NCBI GenBank assembly: GCA_944326825.1
Contig: CALVFL010000020.1
Coordinates: 1-32,258 of the forward strand
Source: an uncultured Erysipelotrichaceae bacterium
Lineage (GTDB): Bacteria; Bacillota_I; Bacilli_A; Erysipelotrichales; Erysipelotrichaceae
Direction: 5' to 3'
DNA: 32,258 nucleotides
The notes beneath the pieces were generated by a model, which saw only the letters and a program-made list of their open reading frames with translations, had not been told where the DNA came from and did not search any database. Below, one piece after another: positions 10,545-18,749 of the stretch. The position numbers and the translations under genes are program-made. How positions within the stretch are numbered: the first letter of the stretch is position 1; every line of letters starts with the position of its first letter.

Positions 10545-13500
10545 GATCAAAGAGGGCCATTATATCATCTTTAGACATAGTGGCCAAAAAGCCGTCATTT
10601 CCTTTGATAAAGGAATCAGACAACTCTTCTTTATGTTTCTGCAAAGTTTCGATCTTTTCTTCGATCGAGTCTTTCATGATCAGACGATAAACCTGTACAT
10701 TGGCATTCTGGCCGATGCGATGGGCTCTGTCGCTGGCCTGGTTTTGAGCGGAGAGATTCCACCAGGGATCAAGATGGATGACCGCTTCGGCAGCCGTCAG
10801 ATTAAGGCCGCTGCCGCCGGCTTTCAAAGAGATCAAAAAGACCGGTGTATCATCATTTTGGAAAGCATTTACTCTTTGATGTCTTTCTTCTTTAGGAGTC
10901 GAGCCGACAAGTTTGTAATAACTTATGCCGTTTGCTTCTAATTCCTTGGCCAATAAGTCTAAAAGCGACACAAAGGCAGAAAAGACCAGCACCTTCTTGC
11001 CGTTTTCAAAGTAAAGTTTTATCAGATCAAGGCAAGCTTCCAGCTTGGAAGATGGTTCTTCGATATCATCGTAGATGAGCCGAGGGTCTAAACAAAGCTG
11101 TCTTAATCTTGTCAAAAGGGCAAGGATGCCGATGTGATCGATATTGGCTGCTGACAGTTTCTTTTTGGCATCATTATAGGCACTATGCAGACTGGCATCA
11201 TAGAGCTTCTTTTCTTCATCTTTGAAGGTGATGAGATAACGATGATCGACCTTGTCGGGAAGTTGTTTCAAGACATCTTTTTTCATACGCCGCAAGATAA
11301 AAGGCGAGATCAGCGACTTCAATTCTCGGGTGGCAGTCTTATCCTTTTGGGCAACGATCGGCAGTTCGTAGTTTTTTCTGAAATCCTGATAGCTTGAAAG
11401 ATAGCCCGGCATCAAAAAATCAAAGATCGACCACAGTTCTGCTAAAGAGTTCTCGATCGGAGTACCGCTTAAAGCCAGACGGTGAATACTTTTTAATCTT
11501 TTGGTGCATTGAGCATTTTTGGTGTTATAGTTTTTGATGTTTTGGGCCTCATCGATGATCACATAGTCAAAATCACAATTTTCATAACAGTCTATATCTC
11601 TTCTCAAATAATCATAGGAAGTGATGAGCAGATCATATTGCAGATATCTTTTGATGCATATTTCTCTTTTGACCTTATCGCCGCTGACACAGAGATAGCT
11701 TAACTTTATCCCGAATCTTTTTATTTCATCTTCCCAGTTATAGATCAAAGAGGACGGACAGACCACTAAATGATGTTTTTCACCCCAAAAGGAGCTGTGT
11801 TCCTTGATGGTTTCTAAAAGGGCAATGATCTGGATCGTTTTGCCAAGCCCCATCTCGTCAGCCAAAAGACCGCTGAAGTTATAGGCATCCAGCATGCTTA
11901 GCCATTCAAAGCCTTTCTTTTGATAATTGCGCAGGATCTTACGATATTTAGGCAAGAGATTCATTTTAGGATCGGCATTCTTGATGTCAAGAAGAAGTCT
12001 TTCAAAAGACATCTCTTTATCCACGGCGATCTTTTTTAATTTCCTCAGCTTTTCATTGACTTTAAAAGTCATGAGCGGATCAAGTTCTATCTCTCCTTCA
12101 TGGATGTCATCCACGTCTGCTTTTAAAGTCTTTAAAAGATCATCTATTTCTGAGAGTTCATCCGAGCGAAGATTGAGGACTTCACCGCTTTTTAAAAGGT
12201 AGTAGCGCTTTTTCAAACGGTAAGCTTTTAAAATATCCTTCAATTCTCTATAGTCAAAGTCAGATGTGCTGAATTCTAATGCCAAACGGCCGCTTACAAC
12301 TCTTTTAGCAGCGGCTTTGATGGTATATTTGACTTTTTTATTGAGTTTTCTGATCGCTTCAGAGATATAGACATCGGCATAATTAGACAGCTTGTTTAGA
12401 TCCTTTTCAATAAAGTCATAAGTGTCATCATCTTTAAGACTCATGTAAAACAGGTGATTTTCATTGTCGATCGAAGCTGGCGAGTCATTTAAGATCGTCA
12501 TGATCATTTCGGCTTCATAGCTGTTTAAATAATCATCATTGCCAACCAGATCAAAAGGCTGGCCTTTTTCATCATTGGCCCTGATGCTTAAAAGCAGATC
12601 ATCTTTTTGTATGTCACCATAGATGCTGATCCGGCTGCTTATCTTTGTTTTGGGCGAAGGTCTTAATCCGCTTGCATCATCGATCTCAATCTCATCTTCA
12701 CATTCCTTTAAAATATCTTCGTAAAATGTTTCATAGCTTTTCTTGTCGATATAAAGGGGATCTTTGCTTAAAAGAGCGACAAGTTCGATGAGGATCGGAT
12801 TATTGGTGACATGATGACCGATGAGCAAAGGTTCTTCTTCGATGATGAAAAGATGGTTTTCACCGGCCAGATAATTTTCTTTGCCTTTGATCAAAGCGAT
12901 CAGATAGTGGTCATGACGGTCTTCGATATGCAGTCTGATCTTAAAATTGAGATCAGCGATCCTGATCTCGTCATCTTTAAAGAAGTGATTTAAAAGATCA
13001 AGACTGTTTCGATCTAAAAGCGCATATCTTTTATAACTTTGATCTTCTGAAGAAGTCCTTTTTTGCCTTATCCCAAGCCAAGCCATCAGTCCCAGATATT
13101 TTTGCGATCTTTCATCAAATGAGCGCCTGTCACTTACAAATTCGATATATTTACCGATACTGACTATCTTTTCATTGCCAAGATCATTTATGAACTCCCG
13201 ATAGTTCTTGATGACATAGCGATGAGTGCCGTCACCGACATAAAAGTTAAGATAGAGCTTTGCATTCATGTATCTAAATTCCGGTATGATCTGATATTTA
13301 TTATCATTCAAAGCCAGTCTTTGTGCGCTTTCTTTCTTTAAAGCTGCTTTTTTAAGAAGTTCATTTAACTGATATTTGGGATCTTCATCATACTTGTGCT
13401 TCTTAAAAGTTTCATAATACTCAAGATAGTCATTTTCGAGCTCATAATGCCAGGGGAAATAGGCGAGGTCATGATCTAAAAGAAAAAGACTGACTATCGC

Positions 13501-13761
13501 TATATGCAAACAGGGCCGTTTTTCTTCAAAAGGGCAGTCGCACTTATGATCGAAGATGCTTTCTTCATAATAATTGATCTTAAATTGACAATCATGTTCG
13601 CTGTAGCTGGTCTTGATCTTGGCTTCAATCGAAAAGATGCCGTCATTTTCCCGCATAACGCCGATCTTTTTGATACAGCCGCTGTCATAGTAATCTTTGG
13701 CTATGTCAATATCTTCTTTGGTAAAGTAATAGTTTAAACAATCATTAGTCAAAAGATGCAT
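10537..13761 (-). CDS. SNF2-family helicase with SWIM zinc finger
   Basis: A 1074-residue DNA-translocating ATPase. The N-terminus has a SWIM finger, C74-x-C76...C84-x-H86 (CDCPFEEKRPCLH). The middle (about 100-600) matches the bacterial SNF2 helicase-associated region. The motor follows: Walker A ADEMGLGKT (about 633-641), DEAQ box VIIDEAQNIKN (about 734-744), LALSGTPIENS, and the C-terminal lobe GGSGLNLTAAEAVIHLDPWW with QASDRAHRIGQ (about 1008-1018). I chose the ATG at 13761 because AGAGG lies eight bases before it; the ATG 30 bases earlier has none. Family members are widespread in Bacillota; their task (chromatin-like remodelling, repair, defence) is unsettled. It follows the DUF3800 gene by 44 bases on the same strand. 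Confidence 0.9.
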   Translation of the reverse strand: MHLLTNDCLNYYFTKEDIDIAKDYYDSGCIKKIGVMRENDGIFSIEAKIKTSYSEHDCQFKINYYEESIFDHKCDCPFEEKRPCLHIAIVSLFLLDHDLAYFPWHYELENDYLEYYETFKKHKYDEDPKYQLNELLKKAALKKESAQRLALNDNKYQIIPEFRYMNAKLYLNFYVGDGTHRYVIKNYREFINDLGNEKIVSIGKYIEFVSDRRSFDERSQKYLGLMAWLGIRQKRTSSEDQSYKRYALLDRNSLDLLNHFFKDDEIRIADLNFKIRLHIEDRHDHYLIALIKGKENYLAGENHLFIIEEEPLLIGHHVTNNPILIELVALLSKDPLYIDKKSYETFYEDILKECEDEIEIDDASGLRPSPKTKISSRISIYGDIQKDDLLLSIRANDEKGQPFDLVGNDDYLNSYEAEMIMTILNDSPASIDNENHLFYMSLKDDDTYDFIEKDLNKLSNYADVYISEAIRKLNKKVKYTIKAAAKRVVSGRLALEFSTSDFDYRELKDILKAYRLKKRYYLLKSGEVLNLRSDELSEIDDLLKTLKADVDDIHEGEIELDPLMTFKVNEKLRKLKKIAVDKEMSFERLLLDIKNADPKMNLLPKYRKILRNYQKKGFEWLSMLDAYNFSGLLADEMGLGKTIQIIALLETIKEHSSFWGEKHHLVVCPSSLIYNWEDEIKRFGIKLSYLCVSGDKVKREICIKRYLQYDLLITSYDYLRRDIDCYENCDFDYVIIDEAQNIKNYNTKNAQCTKRLKSIHRLALSGTPIENSLAELWSIFDFLMPGYLSSYQDFRKNYELPIVAQKDKTATRELKSLISPFILRRMKKDVLKQLPDKVDHRYLITFKDEEKKLYDASLHSAYNDAKKKLSAANIDHIGILALLTRLRQLCLDPRLIYDDIEEPSSKLEACLDLIKLYFENGKKVLVFSAFVSLLDLLAKELEANGISYYKLVGSTPKEERHQRVNAFQNDDTPVFLISLKAGGSGLNLTAAEAVIHLDPWWNLSAQNQASDRAHRIGQNANVQVYRLIMKDSIEEKIETLQKHKEELSDSFIKGNDGFLATMSKDDIMALFDRF

Positions 13762-13805
13762 GGTTTGACCTCTATTCCTTAATTTTACCATGTTTTTAAG
13801 AGTTT

Positions 13806-14537
13806 TTATCTAAAAGATAAATATCGGCAGAATCCCGGAAAGCAGGTAACAAAGATCTTGTGCAGGTCGATATGGGGTATTACTTCGCTGATGATCGTCT
13901 TGTCTTTAAAATACATATAGATGGTATTGGCAATGAGGTCAGAGGCTTGAATCCTGAAATCATGGCTGGAATTGCGGTAGAGCGTACTGAAATGAAAATT
14001 TGACATAGCGAAATCGGAATTGAGATAATCTTCAAGGCCTTTTAGATGTTCGATCGAAGTATTGCGGTTATCTAAATACATCTCGATATAGATCTCATCT
14101 TTTGGATAGATAAAGTTAAGATCGGGGATGATGACATCATTTAACAGCTGCTTGATAAAATAGTTATAGAAGATGCTTTCCTTGCTGATCTTTCTTTTCA
14201 AGCGGCTTTTGTCGATAACGATGGCAAAACCTTTAAATCCCTCGCTTTCCTGCAAGACTTTCAAGAGCTTGATCTTTTCTTCCTGTTCCATATCACGAGT
14301 CTTTAATTCTTCGCTTTTGATCATCTTGCGTTTCATCTTGATCCTTTTTAAAGCTCTTTTAAAATAAAGAGCGATCAGCTGGCTGTCGCTTTTAAGACAA
14401 TAATAACCGCCGATCACAAAATATCTTTTTTGACTGTTTACATGTAACTGGCCGCTTTCATCAGCGAAGAAATTGATCTCTACGAACTTTTGATCCATCA
14501 TACAGTTATAGTCACTGAAACACTTTTTCCCTGACAT
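13806..14537 (-). CDS. DUF3800 domain protein
   Basis: A 243-residue soluble protein. It has the DUF3800 hallmarks: INFFADESGQLH near the N-terminus (DESG motif), YLDNRNTSIEHLKGL in the middle, and the C-terminal IQASDLIANTIY (Q-x-x-D-L-I/V-A). The family is predicted to have an RNase H-like fold with these acidic residues at the active site, so a nuclease is possible, but the function is not established. The best start is ATG 14537, with only a weak GAAAG ahead; a later ATG at 14498 would still keep the DESG motif. It shares a 48-base divergent promoter region with the GNAT gene and is probably co-transcribed with the SNF2 helicase downstream. Confidence 0.8.
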   Translation of the reverse strand: MSGKKCFSDYNCMMDQKFVEINFFADESGQLHVNSQKRYFVIGGYYCLKSDSQLIALYFKRALKRIKMKRKMIKSEELKTRDMEQEEKIKLLKVLQESEGFKGFAIVIDKSRLKRKISKESIFYNYFIKQLLNDVIIPDLNFIYPKDEIYIEMYLDNRNTSIEHLKGLEDYLNSDFAMSNFHFSTLYRNSSHDFRIQASDLIANTIYMYFKDKTIISEVIPHIDLHKIFVTCFPGFCRYLSFR

Positions 14538-14585
14538 AACTTTCTATATAATGGTCATATAGAATATTGAAAAGAGGATAAGATT

Positions 14586-15113
14586 ATGACATTGAAACTG
14601 GTTAAAGCATCCTATGAGCATCAAGAGCAGATCGTTGATATGCTAAAAGAGTGGATCGCTTATAATAACGCCCATCCTGAAGCCAACACTTCGCCATGGT
14701 CTATTTTTAAAAATGATTATCATGATTTTGATAACTATATCAATAATATCGATTACAAGAAACCAAAAGAGGGCAAGGTACCTTCTTCGACTTTCTTTTG
14801 TCTGGATGAAGAAAGGAACATCATGGTCGGAGCGATCAATATCCGTCATTATTTGAATGATCATCTTTTAAAATACGGCGGACATATCGGTGATGGCATC
14901 AGACCAAGCGAAAGAAGAAAGGGCTATGCAACGAAGATGATCGCTTTAGGGCTTGCGGAATGTAAAAAGCTTGGCATCGATAGAGTTTTGCTGGTCTGTG
15001 ATAAAGACAATATCGGTTCTAAACGTTCGATCATCAAAAATGGCGGTATTTTAGAAAATGAACTTTTAGAAGACGGCAAAATAGTAGAACGCTATTGGAT
15101 AGATGTAAAATAA
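14586..15113 (+). CDS. GNAT-family N-acetyltransferase
   Basis: A 175-residue acetyltransferase. The acetyl-CoA pyrophosphate loop is RPSERRKGYATKMI (about residues 109-122), preceded by the GGHIGDGI strand and followed by LVCDKDNIGSKRSIIKNGG, the usual C-terminal pattern of this family. The acceptor substrate cannot be predicted. It starts at an ATG behind AAGAGG, with a TATAAT at 14547-14552 in the region shared with the divergent DUF3800 gene. It ends in a bidirectional terminator. Confidence 0.88.
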   Translation: MTLKLVKASYEHQEQIVDMLKEWIAYNNAHPEANTSPWSIFKNDYHDFDNYINNIDYKKPKEGKVPSSTFFCLDEERNIMVGAINIRHYLNDHLLKYGGHIGDGIRPSERRKGYATKMIALGLAECKKLGIDRVLLVCDKDNIGSKRSIIKNGGILENELLEDGKIVERYWIDVK

Positions 15114-15138
15114 AAAAAGGCACTCGATGCCTTTTTTA
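15112..15138. terminator. Bidirectional terminator between GNAT and tRNA-Arg/dut
   Basis: Stem AAAAAAGGCA (15113-15122) / TGCCTTTTTT (15128-15137) with loop CTCGA; T-tracts on both strands serve the GNAT gene and the minus-strand dut/tRNA-Arg unit. Confidence 0.8.
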
Positions 15139-15147
15139 AGTAATGAA

Positions 15148-15223
15148 TGGCGTGCCTGACAGGACTCGAACCCGCAGTCTTTTGAATCGGAATCAAATGC
15201 TTTATCCATTAAGCTACAGGCAC
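15148..15223 (-). tRNA. tRNA-Arg (anticodon CCG)
   Basis: A full cloverleaf on the minus strand: acceptor GTGCCTG/CAGGCAC, discriminator G and encoded CCA, D-arm AGCTTAATGGATAAAGC, anticodon stem-loop TTTGA-TTCCGAT-TCAAA with anticodon CCG, and T-arm with GGTTCGAGTCC. It decodes CGG. Its first base is directly next to the dut stop codon, so it is probably cut from the dut transcript. Confidence 0.93.
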
Positions 15224-15727
15224 TTATTTATCGGTGCTTCCAAAACCGCCTTCTCTTACGAGGTCTATTTCTTCTTCTTTGGCTAAAAAGTAAGGTAAAA
15301 AGATACCTTGAGCAAAACGGTCGCCTTTATTTAAAGTTAGAGTCTTTTCACCATAATTGCCGATCGCAATAATGATGTGGCCTTCGTTTTTAGCGCCATA
15401 GTAGTCAGAGTCAATAATGCCGACAGTATTTAATAAGGCCATGTGGTATTTAAACCCTAAAGATGAGCGGGGATAAAGATGCAGTACATATCCCTCAAGC
15501 ATCTTTACTCTGATACCGGTAGGCATTTTGATCTCTTTTGAACTTTCCAAAGTCAGATTAAAAGGTGTGACAAAGTCATAACCGGCACTGCCTTTAGTGG
15601 CCCGTTTGGGTAAAACGATATTCTGATAAGCTTCTTTGATGATCTTTTTATCGGCGATATCAAGAAGACTCAGACAATCGTTTTCAAACTGTTCATAGGA
15701 TACTTTTTCAAACTCAGCTACTATCAT
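15224..15727 (-). CDS. dut: Deoxyuridine triphosphate nucleotidohydrolase (dUTPase)
   Basis: Trimeric enzyme that hydrolyses dUTP to dUMP and pyrophosphate, keeping uracil out of DNA and feeding thymidylate synthesis. All five motifs are present in order: KGSAGYDF, PRSSLGFKYHM, VGIIDSDYYGAKNEGHI, GDRFAQGIFLPY, and the C-terminal GGFGSTDK that closes over the nucleotide. At 167 residues it is slightly longer than the minimal ~145, through an N-terminal extension of about 30 residues as seen in some Lactobacillales and phage forms. AAGAGG precedes the ATG and a TATAAT lies about 20 bases upstream. The stop codon abuts tRNA-Arg. Confidence 0.95.
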   Translation of the reverse strand: MIVAEFEKVSYEQFENDCLSLLDIADKKIIKEAYQNIVLPKRATKGSAGYDFVTPFNLTLESSKEIKMPTGIRVKMLEGYVLHLYPRSSLGFKYHMALLNTVGIIDSDYYGAKNEGHIIIAIGNYGEKTLTLNKGDRFAQGIFLPYFLAKEEEIDLVREGGFGSTDK

Positions 15728-15760
15728 TTTTTGACCTCTTAAAAATTATAACATTTATTA

Positions 15761-15789
15761 TTGCAAATTAAAAACTCTTATGATAATAT
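15761..15789 (+). promoter_or_regulatory. Promoter of the tRNA-Ser/Asp/Gly cluster
   Basis: TTGCAA (15761-15766), 17 bases, TAATAT (15784-15789). A small hairpin AGCACT/AGTGCT (15795-15816) lies between it and tRNA-Ser. Confidence 0.6.
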
Positions 15790-15821
15790 TAGAAAGCACT
15801 AAGCGGAATAAGTGCTAGAGT

Positions 15822-15912
15822 GAAGAAGTACTCAAGAGGCCGAAGAGGTGCCCCTGCTAAGGGCATAGGTCGGGAAACCGGCGCGAGGGTTCAAATCCCT
15901 CCTTCTTCGCCA
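15822..15912 (+). tRNA. tRNA-Ser (anticodon GCT)
   Basis: A class II tRNA with a long variable arm. Acceptor GAAGAAG/CTTCTTC, anticodon loop CTGCTAA on stem TGCCC/GGGCA, T-arm GAGGGTTCAAATCCCTC, and encoded GCCA end. It reads AGC/AGT codons. First gene of a three-tRNA cluster. Confidence 0.95.
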
Positions 15913-15919
15913 GTTAGAA

Positions 15920-15995
15920 GGTCCGGTGGTGTAGCGGTTAACATGCCTCCCTGTCACGGAGGAGATCGCGGGTTCGATTCCCGTCCGGACCGCCA
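15920..15995 (+). tRNA. tRNA-Asp (anticodon GTC)
   Basis: Acceptor GGTCCGG/CCGGACC, anticodon stem-loop CCTCC-CTGTCAC-GGAGG, T-arm CGGGTTCGATTCCCG, encoded GCCA. It begins 7 bases after tRNA-Ser. Confidence 0.96.
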
Positions 15996-15998
15996 TGT

Positions 15999-16072
15999 GC
16001 AGATGTAGTTCAATGGTAGAACGCGACCTTGCCAAGGTCGACACGAGGGTTCGATTCCCTTCATCTGCTCCA
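15999..16072 (+). tRNA. tRNA-Gly (anticodon GCC)
   Basis: Acceptor GCAGATG/CATCTGC, anticodon stem-loop CGACC-TTGCCAA-GGTCG, T-arm AGGGTTCGATTCCCT, encoded TCCA. It begins 3 bases after tRNA-Asp and is the last gene of the cluster. Confidence 0.96.
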
Positions 16073-16082
16073 GTAGTTAGTT

Positions 16083-16107
16083 AAGCCCTGAATAAAGGGC
16101 TTTTTTA
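16083..16107 (+). terminator. Terminator of the tRNA cluster
   Basis: Stem AAGCCCT (16083-16089) / AGGGCTT (16096-16102) followed by a T-run. Confidence 0.85.
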
Positions 16108-16286
16108 ATACTTTACCCCCATAATTCATTGATTTAACCACCATTATCAATATTAAAAAAAGATTACCAGGATTTTTAAAGAATGTTTCTGCCAGGCGGC
16201 AATAAAAAAACTATTGCCAATATTTCCATCTGATACCTGCTAAGATGTAAATAAATCTTATAATTAAAATCTTTGCTTTAATATTG

Positions 16287-16295
16287 TGATATAAT
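16287..16295 (+). promoter_or_regulatory. Extended -10 promoter of the ecf operon
   Basis: TGATATAAT is a perfect TGnTATAAT extended -10. The expected transcript start falls at about 16302, only a few bases before the ATG at 16305, so the mRNA is probably leaderless. A separate perfect hairpin GGCAATA/TATTGCC (16198-16218) lies further upstream without a T-tract. Confidence 0.65.
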
Positions 16296-16304
16296 ATTTT
16301 GGCT

Positions 16305-17132
16305 ATGAGTATTATTGAAGTTAAAGATCTGTCTTTTTCATATACCAAAGAGATCGAAGCACTTAAAAAAGTGTCTTTTAAGATCGAAAAGGGTTCCTAT
16401 ACGACGATCATCGGTCATAACGGCAGCGGTAAGAGTACTATCGCTAAACTTTTAGCAGGACTTTTAGTGCCTAATGGCGGTGAGATCTATATCGATGGAG
16501 CAAAGCTTGAAGAAAAAACTTTATCTAACATCAGAAACAAGCTAGGCATCGTCTTTCAAAATCCTGACAACCAGTTTATCGGATCAACGGTAAGAGATGA
16601 CATCGCTTTTGGTTTAGAGAATCATAATGTTGATCCAGCCAAGATGGATGAGATCATCGATCGTTTTGCCGATGTGGTCAATATGAGTTCATTTTTGGAC
16701 AAAGAGCCTAACAATCTTTCCGGCGGTCAGAAACAAAGAGTGGCCATTGCCGGAGTTTTAGCGATGGGCCCCAAGATCATCATCTTTGATGAATCGACCA
16801 GCATGCTTGATCCCAAAGGTAAAGATGAGATCAAAAAAGTCATCTATGAATTGCATGGCGATAAAGAACTGACGATCATTTCGATCACTCATGACATCGA
16901 AGAAGCTTTAAAGAGCGATCATACGATCGTTATGAATCAGGGTGAAGTGTTTATGGATGGTATAGCTGAAGAAATCTTTAAGCATGATGATAAGCTTTTA
17001 TCTATCGGTCTTGATATACCTTTTACTTATAAAGTGTGCAACGAAATAAGAAAAAGAGGTCATAAGATCGGTTATTATACCGATATGGATGAATTAGCGG
17101 AGGGTATATGCCAATTAAGTTCAAGAAAATAA
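16305..17132 (+). CDS. ecfA1: ECF transporter ATPase EcfA1
   Basis: One of two ATPases of the energy-coupling factor module that powers vitamin and metal uptake with interchangeable S-components. Motifs in order: Walker A IGHNGSGKST (about 38-47), Q-loop VFQNPDNQF, signature NLSGGQKQRVAIA, Walker B IIIFDESTSMLDP, H-loop ISITHD. The 275-residue length is standard. The ATG at 16305 is chosen over a TTG six bases before because the promoter leaves no leader; neither has a ribosome site. Its last 25 bases overlap ecfA2. Confidence 0.93.
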   Translation: MSIIEVKDLSFSYTKEIEALKKVSFKIEKGSYTTIIGHNGSGKSTIAKLLAGLLVPNGGEIYIDGAKLEEKTLSNIRNKLGIVFQNPDNQFIGSTVRDDIAFGLENHNVDPAKMDEIIDRFADVVNMSSFLDKEPNNLSGGQKQRVAIAGVLAMGPKIIIFDESTSMLDPKGKDEIKKVIYELHGDKELTIISITHDIEEALKSDHTIVMNQGEVFMDGIAEEIFKHDDKLLSIGLDIPFTYKVCNEIRKRGHKIGYYTDMDELAEGICQLSSRK

Positions 17133-17956
17133 ATTATGTCTATGACAAAGATATGCCCTATGCCTTTACAGCTTTGCATGATATCGATCTTGACATCAAA
17201 GAAGGCAAGATAACTGCCATCATCGGCAAGACCGGCAGCGGCAAATCGACGCTGATCCAGCACTTGAATGCCCTGCTTTTGCCAAGCAGCGGAGAGCTTG
17301 AGATCGAAAATTATGTAATAAAAGCCAGCGAAAAGACTAAAGGACTTAAGATGTTAAGAAAAAAAGTCGGTCTGGTCTTTCAGTTCAGTGAATATCAGTT
17401 ATTTGAAGAAACGATCCTCAAAGATGTCGCTTTTGGACCGAAGAATTTCGGCATCAGTGAAAGCGAGGCTGTCATTAAAGCCAAGGAAGCTTTAAAGCTA
17501 GTGGGCATCGATGAGTCTTATTATGAAAGAAGTCCGCTTGATCTAAGCGGCGGCCAAAAAAGAAGAGTGGCGATCGCCGGTATTTTAGCCATGGAACCAA
17601 ATGTCATCGTTTTGGATGAACCGACAGCAGGACTTGATCCTAAAGGTGCCAAAGAGATGATCGAACTTTTCTATGATCTCAACAAAAAACTTCATAAAAC
17701 GATCATTTTAGTATCACATGATAACGAAGTCGTTTACAGTTTTGCCGATGAAGTGGTATTGCTTGAGGAGGGAAGAGTCAAGATCCATTTGGAAGCGAAA
17801 GAGTTTTTTGATGATGCAGAACTTTTAAAGGAACATCATATCTTAAAACCGCAGATCGTCGATCTAAGAGAAAGATTAAACAAGAAAGGTTTTAACCTTT
17901 CTTTGAAAGCCAATACTATTGAAAAACTGGTCAGCGAGGTATTTAAAGATGAATAA
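17108..17956 (+). CDS. ecfA2: ECF transporter ATPase EcfA2
   Basis: The second ATPase of the same module, 282 residues. Walker A IGKTGSGKST (about 39-48), Q-loop VFQFSEYQLF, signature DLSGGQKRRVAIA, Walker B VIVLDEPTAGLDP, H-loop LVSHDN. The FQFSEYQLFE stretch is typical of EcfA2 rather than EcfA1. A strong ribosome site (GCGGAGGG) sits inside the end of ecfA1, and the 3' end overlaps ecfT by 8 bases, so the three proteins are made in a coupled way. Confidence 0.93.
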   Translation: MPIKFKKINYVYDKDMPYAFTALHDIDLDIKEGKITAIIGKTGSGKSTLIQHLNALLLPSSGELEIENYVIKASEKTKGLKMLRKKVGLVFQFSEYQLFEETILKDVAFGPKNFGISESEAVIKAKEALKLVGIDESYYERSPLDLSGGQKRRVAIAGILAMEPNVIVLDEPTAGLDPKGAKEMIELFYDLNKKLHKTIILVSHDNEVVYSFADEVVLLEEGRVKIHLEAKEFFDDAELLKEHHILKPQIVDLRERLNKKGFNLSLKANTIEKLVSEVFKDE

Positions 17957-18749
17957 TATCGTTTTTGGTAAATATCTGCCTTTAGATACTCCGATCCATC
18001 GTTTAGACCCTCGAGCCAAGATCATTGCGATGATGTTTACGCTGGTGGCAGTCTTTATGCCCGCCGGTTTTATCGGCTATGGGATCATCGCTCTTGCCTT
18101 GATAGCGGTCTTGTTTCTGGCAAAGATCAATCTGAAGTTTATCTATAAATCTTTTAAGCCGATGATGTTTATGGTGATCTTTTTACTTTTGATAAACATC
18201 TTCAGCTATAAAGAAGGCACTTTACTTTTAGATCTGGGTTTTATCAGCATCTATTCAAGTGCGATCATTCAGACTCTTTATATCGCCTTAAGACTGATCC
18301 TCATGATCATGACGACGACGATTTTGACTTTTACGACTAAACCTTTAGAGCTTACTTTAGGTATCGAATATCTTTTAAGTCCGTTTAAAAGATTTAACTT
18401 TCCTGCCCATGAGATAGCAATGATCATCTCGATCGCATTAAGGTTTATTCCGACGATCATTGAAGAAACGACAAGGATCATGAACTCGCAGAAATCACGG
18501 GGAGTTGATTTTGAAGAGGGTAAGCTTAAAGAAAAAGTCATGGCGATCGTATCTTTGATCGTTCCGCTTTTTTCGGTGGCTTTCCAAAGAGCTGAAGATC
18601 TGGCCAATGCCATGGAAGCCAGAGGCTATGTGCCAGGTGCTCCAAGGACCCGTTATAAGCAGCTTAAATATGGTTTGAGTGATTATCTTTTACTGCTGTT
18701 TAGTTTTATTTTGATGGCCTCTCTTGGCGTTTTGGCTTTCGTTTTATGA
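17949..18749 (+). CDS. ecfT: ECF transporter transmembrane protein EcfT
   Basis: Membrane scaffold that joins the two ATPases to substrate-binding S-components. It begins MNNIVFGKYLPLDTPIHRLDPRAK, the family's standard opening, so the start at 17949 (behind GAGG inside ecfA2) is preferred to earlier in-frame starts. It has about five hydrophobic helices and coupling helices with the Ala-Arg-Gly motifs: MNSQKSRGVDFE and MEARGYVPGAPRTRY. It ends with TGA inside ATGA, which also starts truA. No S-component gene is in the window, as usual for a shared (group II) module. Confidence 0.93.
   Translation: MNNIVFGKYLPLDTPIHRLDPRAKIIAMMFTLVAVFMPAGFIGYGIIALALIAVLFLAKINLKFIYKSFKPMMFMVIFLLLINIFSYKEGTLLLDLGFISIYSSAIIQTLYIALRLILMIMTTTILTFTTKPLELTLGIEYLLSPFKRFNFPAHEIAMIISIALRFIPTIIEETTRIMNSQKSRGVDFEEGKLKEKVMAIVSLIVPLFSVAFQRAEDLANAMEARGYVPGAPRTRYKQLKYGLSDYLLLLFSFILMASLGVLAFVL

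Noticed and set aside
14544-14562. Small palindrome CTATAT/ATATAG between DUF3800 and GNAT genes as an operator
   Set aside because: It is explained by two overlapping AT-rich -10 boxes of divergent promoters; too short and simple to support a binding site.
15820-16044. Open frames on both strands across the tRNA cluster (for example one reading RRRRDLNPRAGF)
   Set aside because: They are translations of tRNA-Ser, tRNA-Asp and tRNA-Gly, a well-known source of false proteins.
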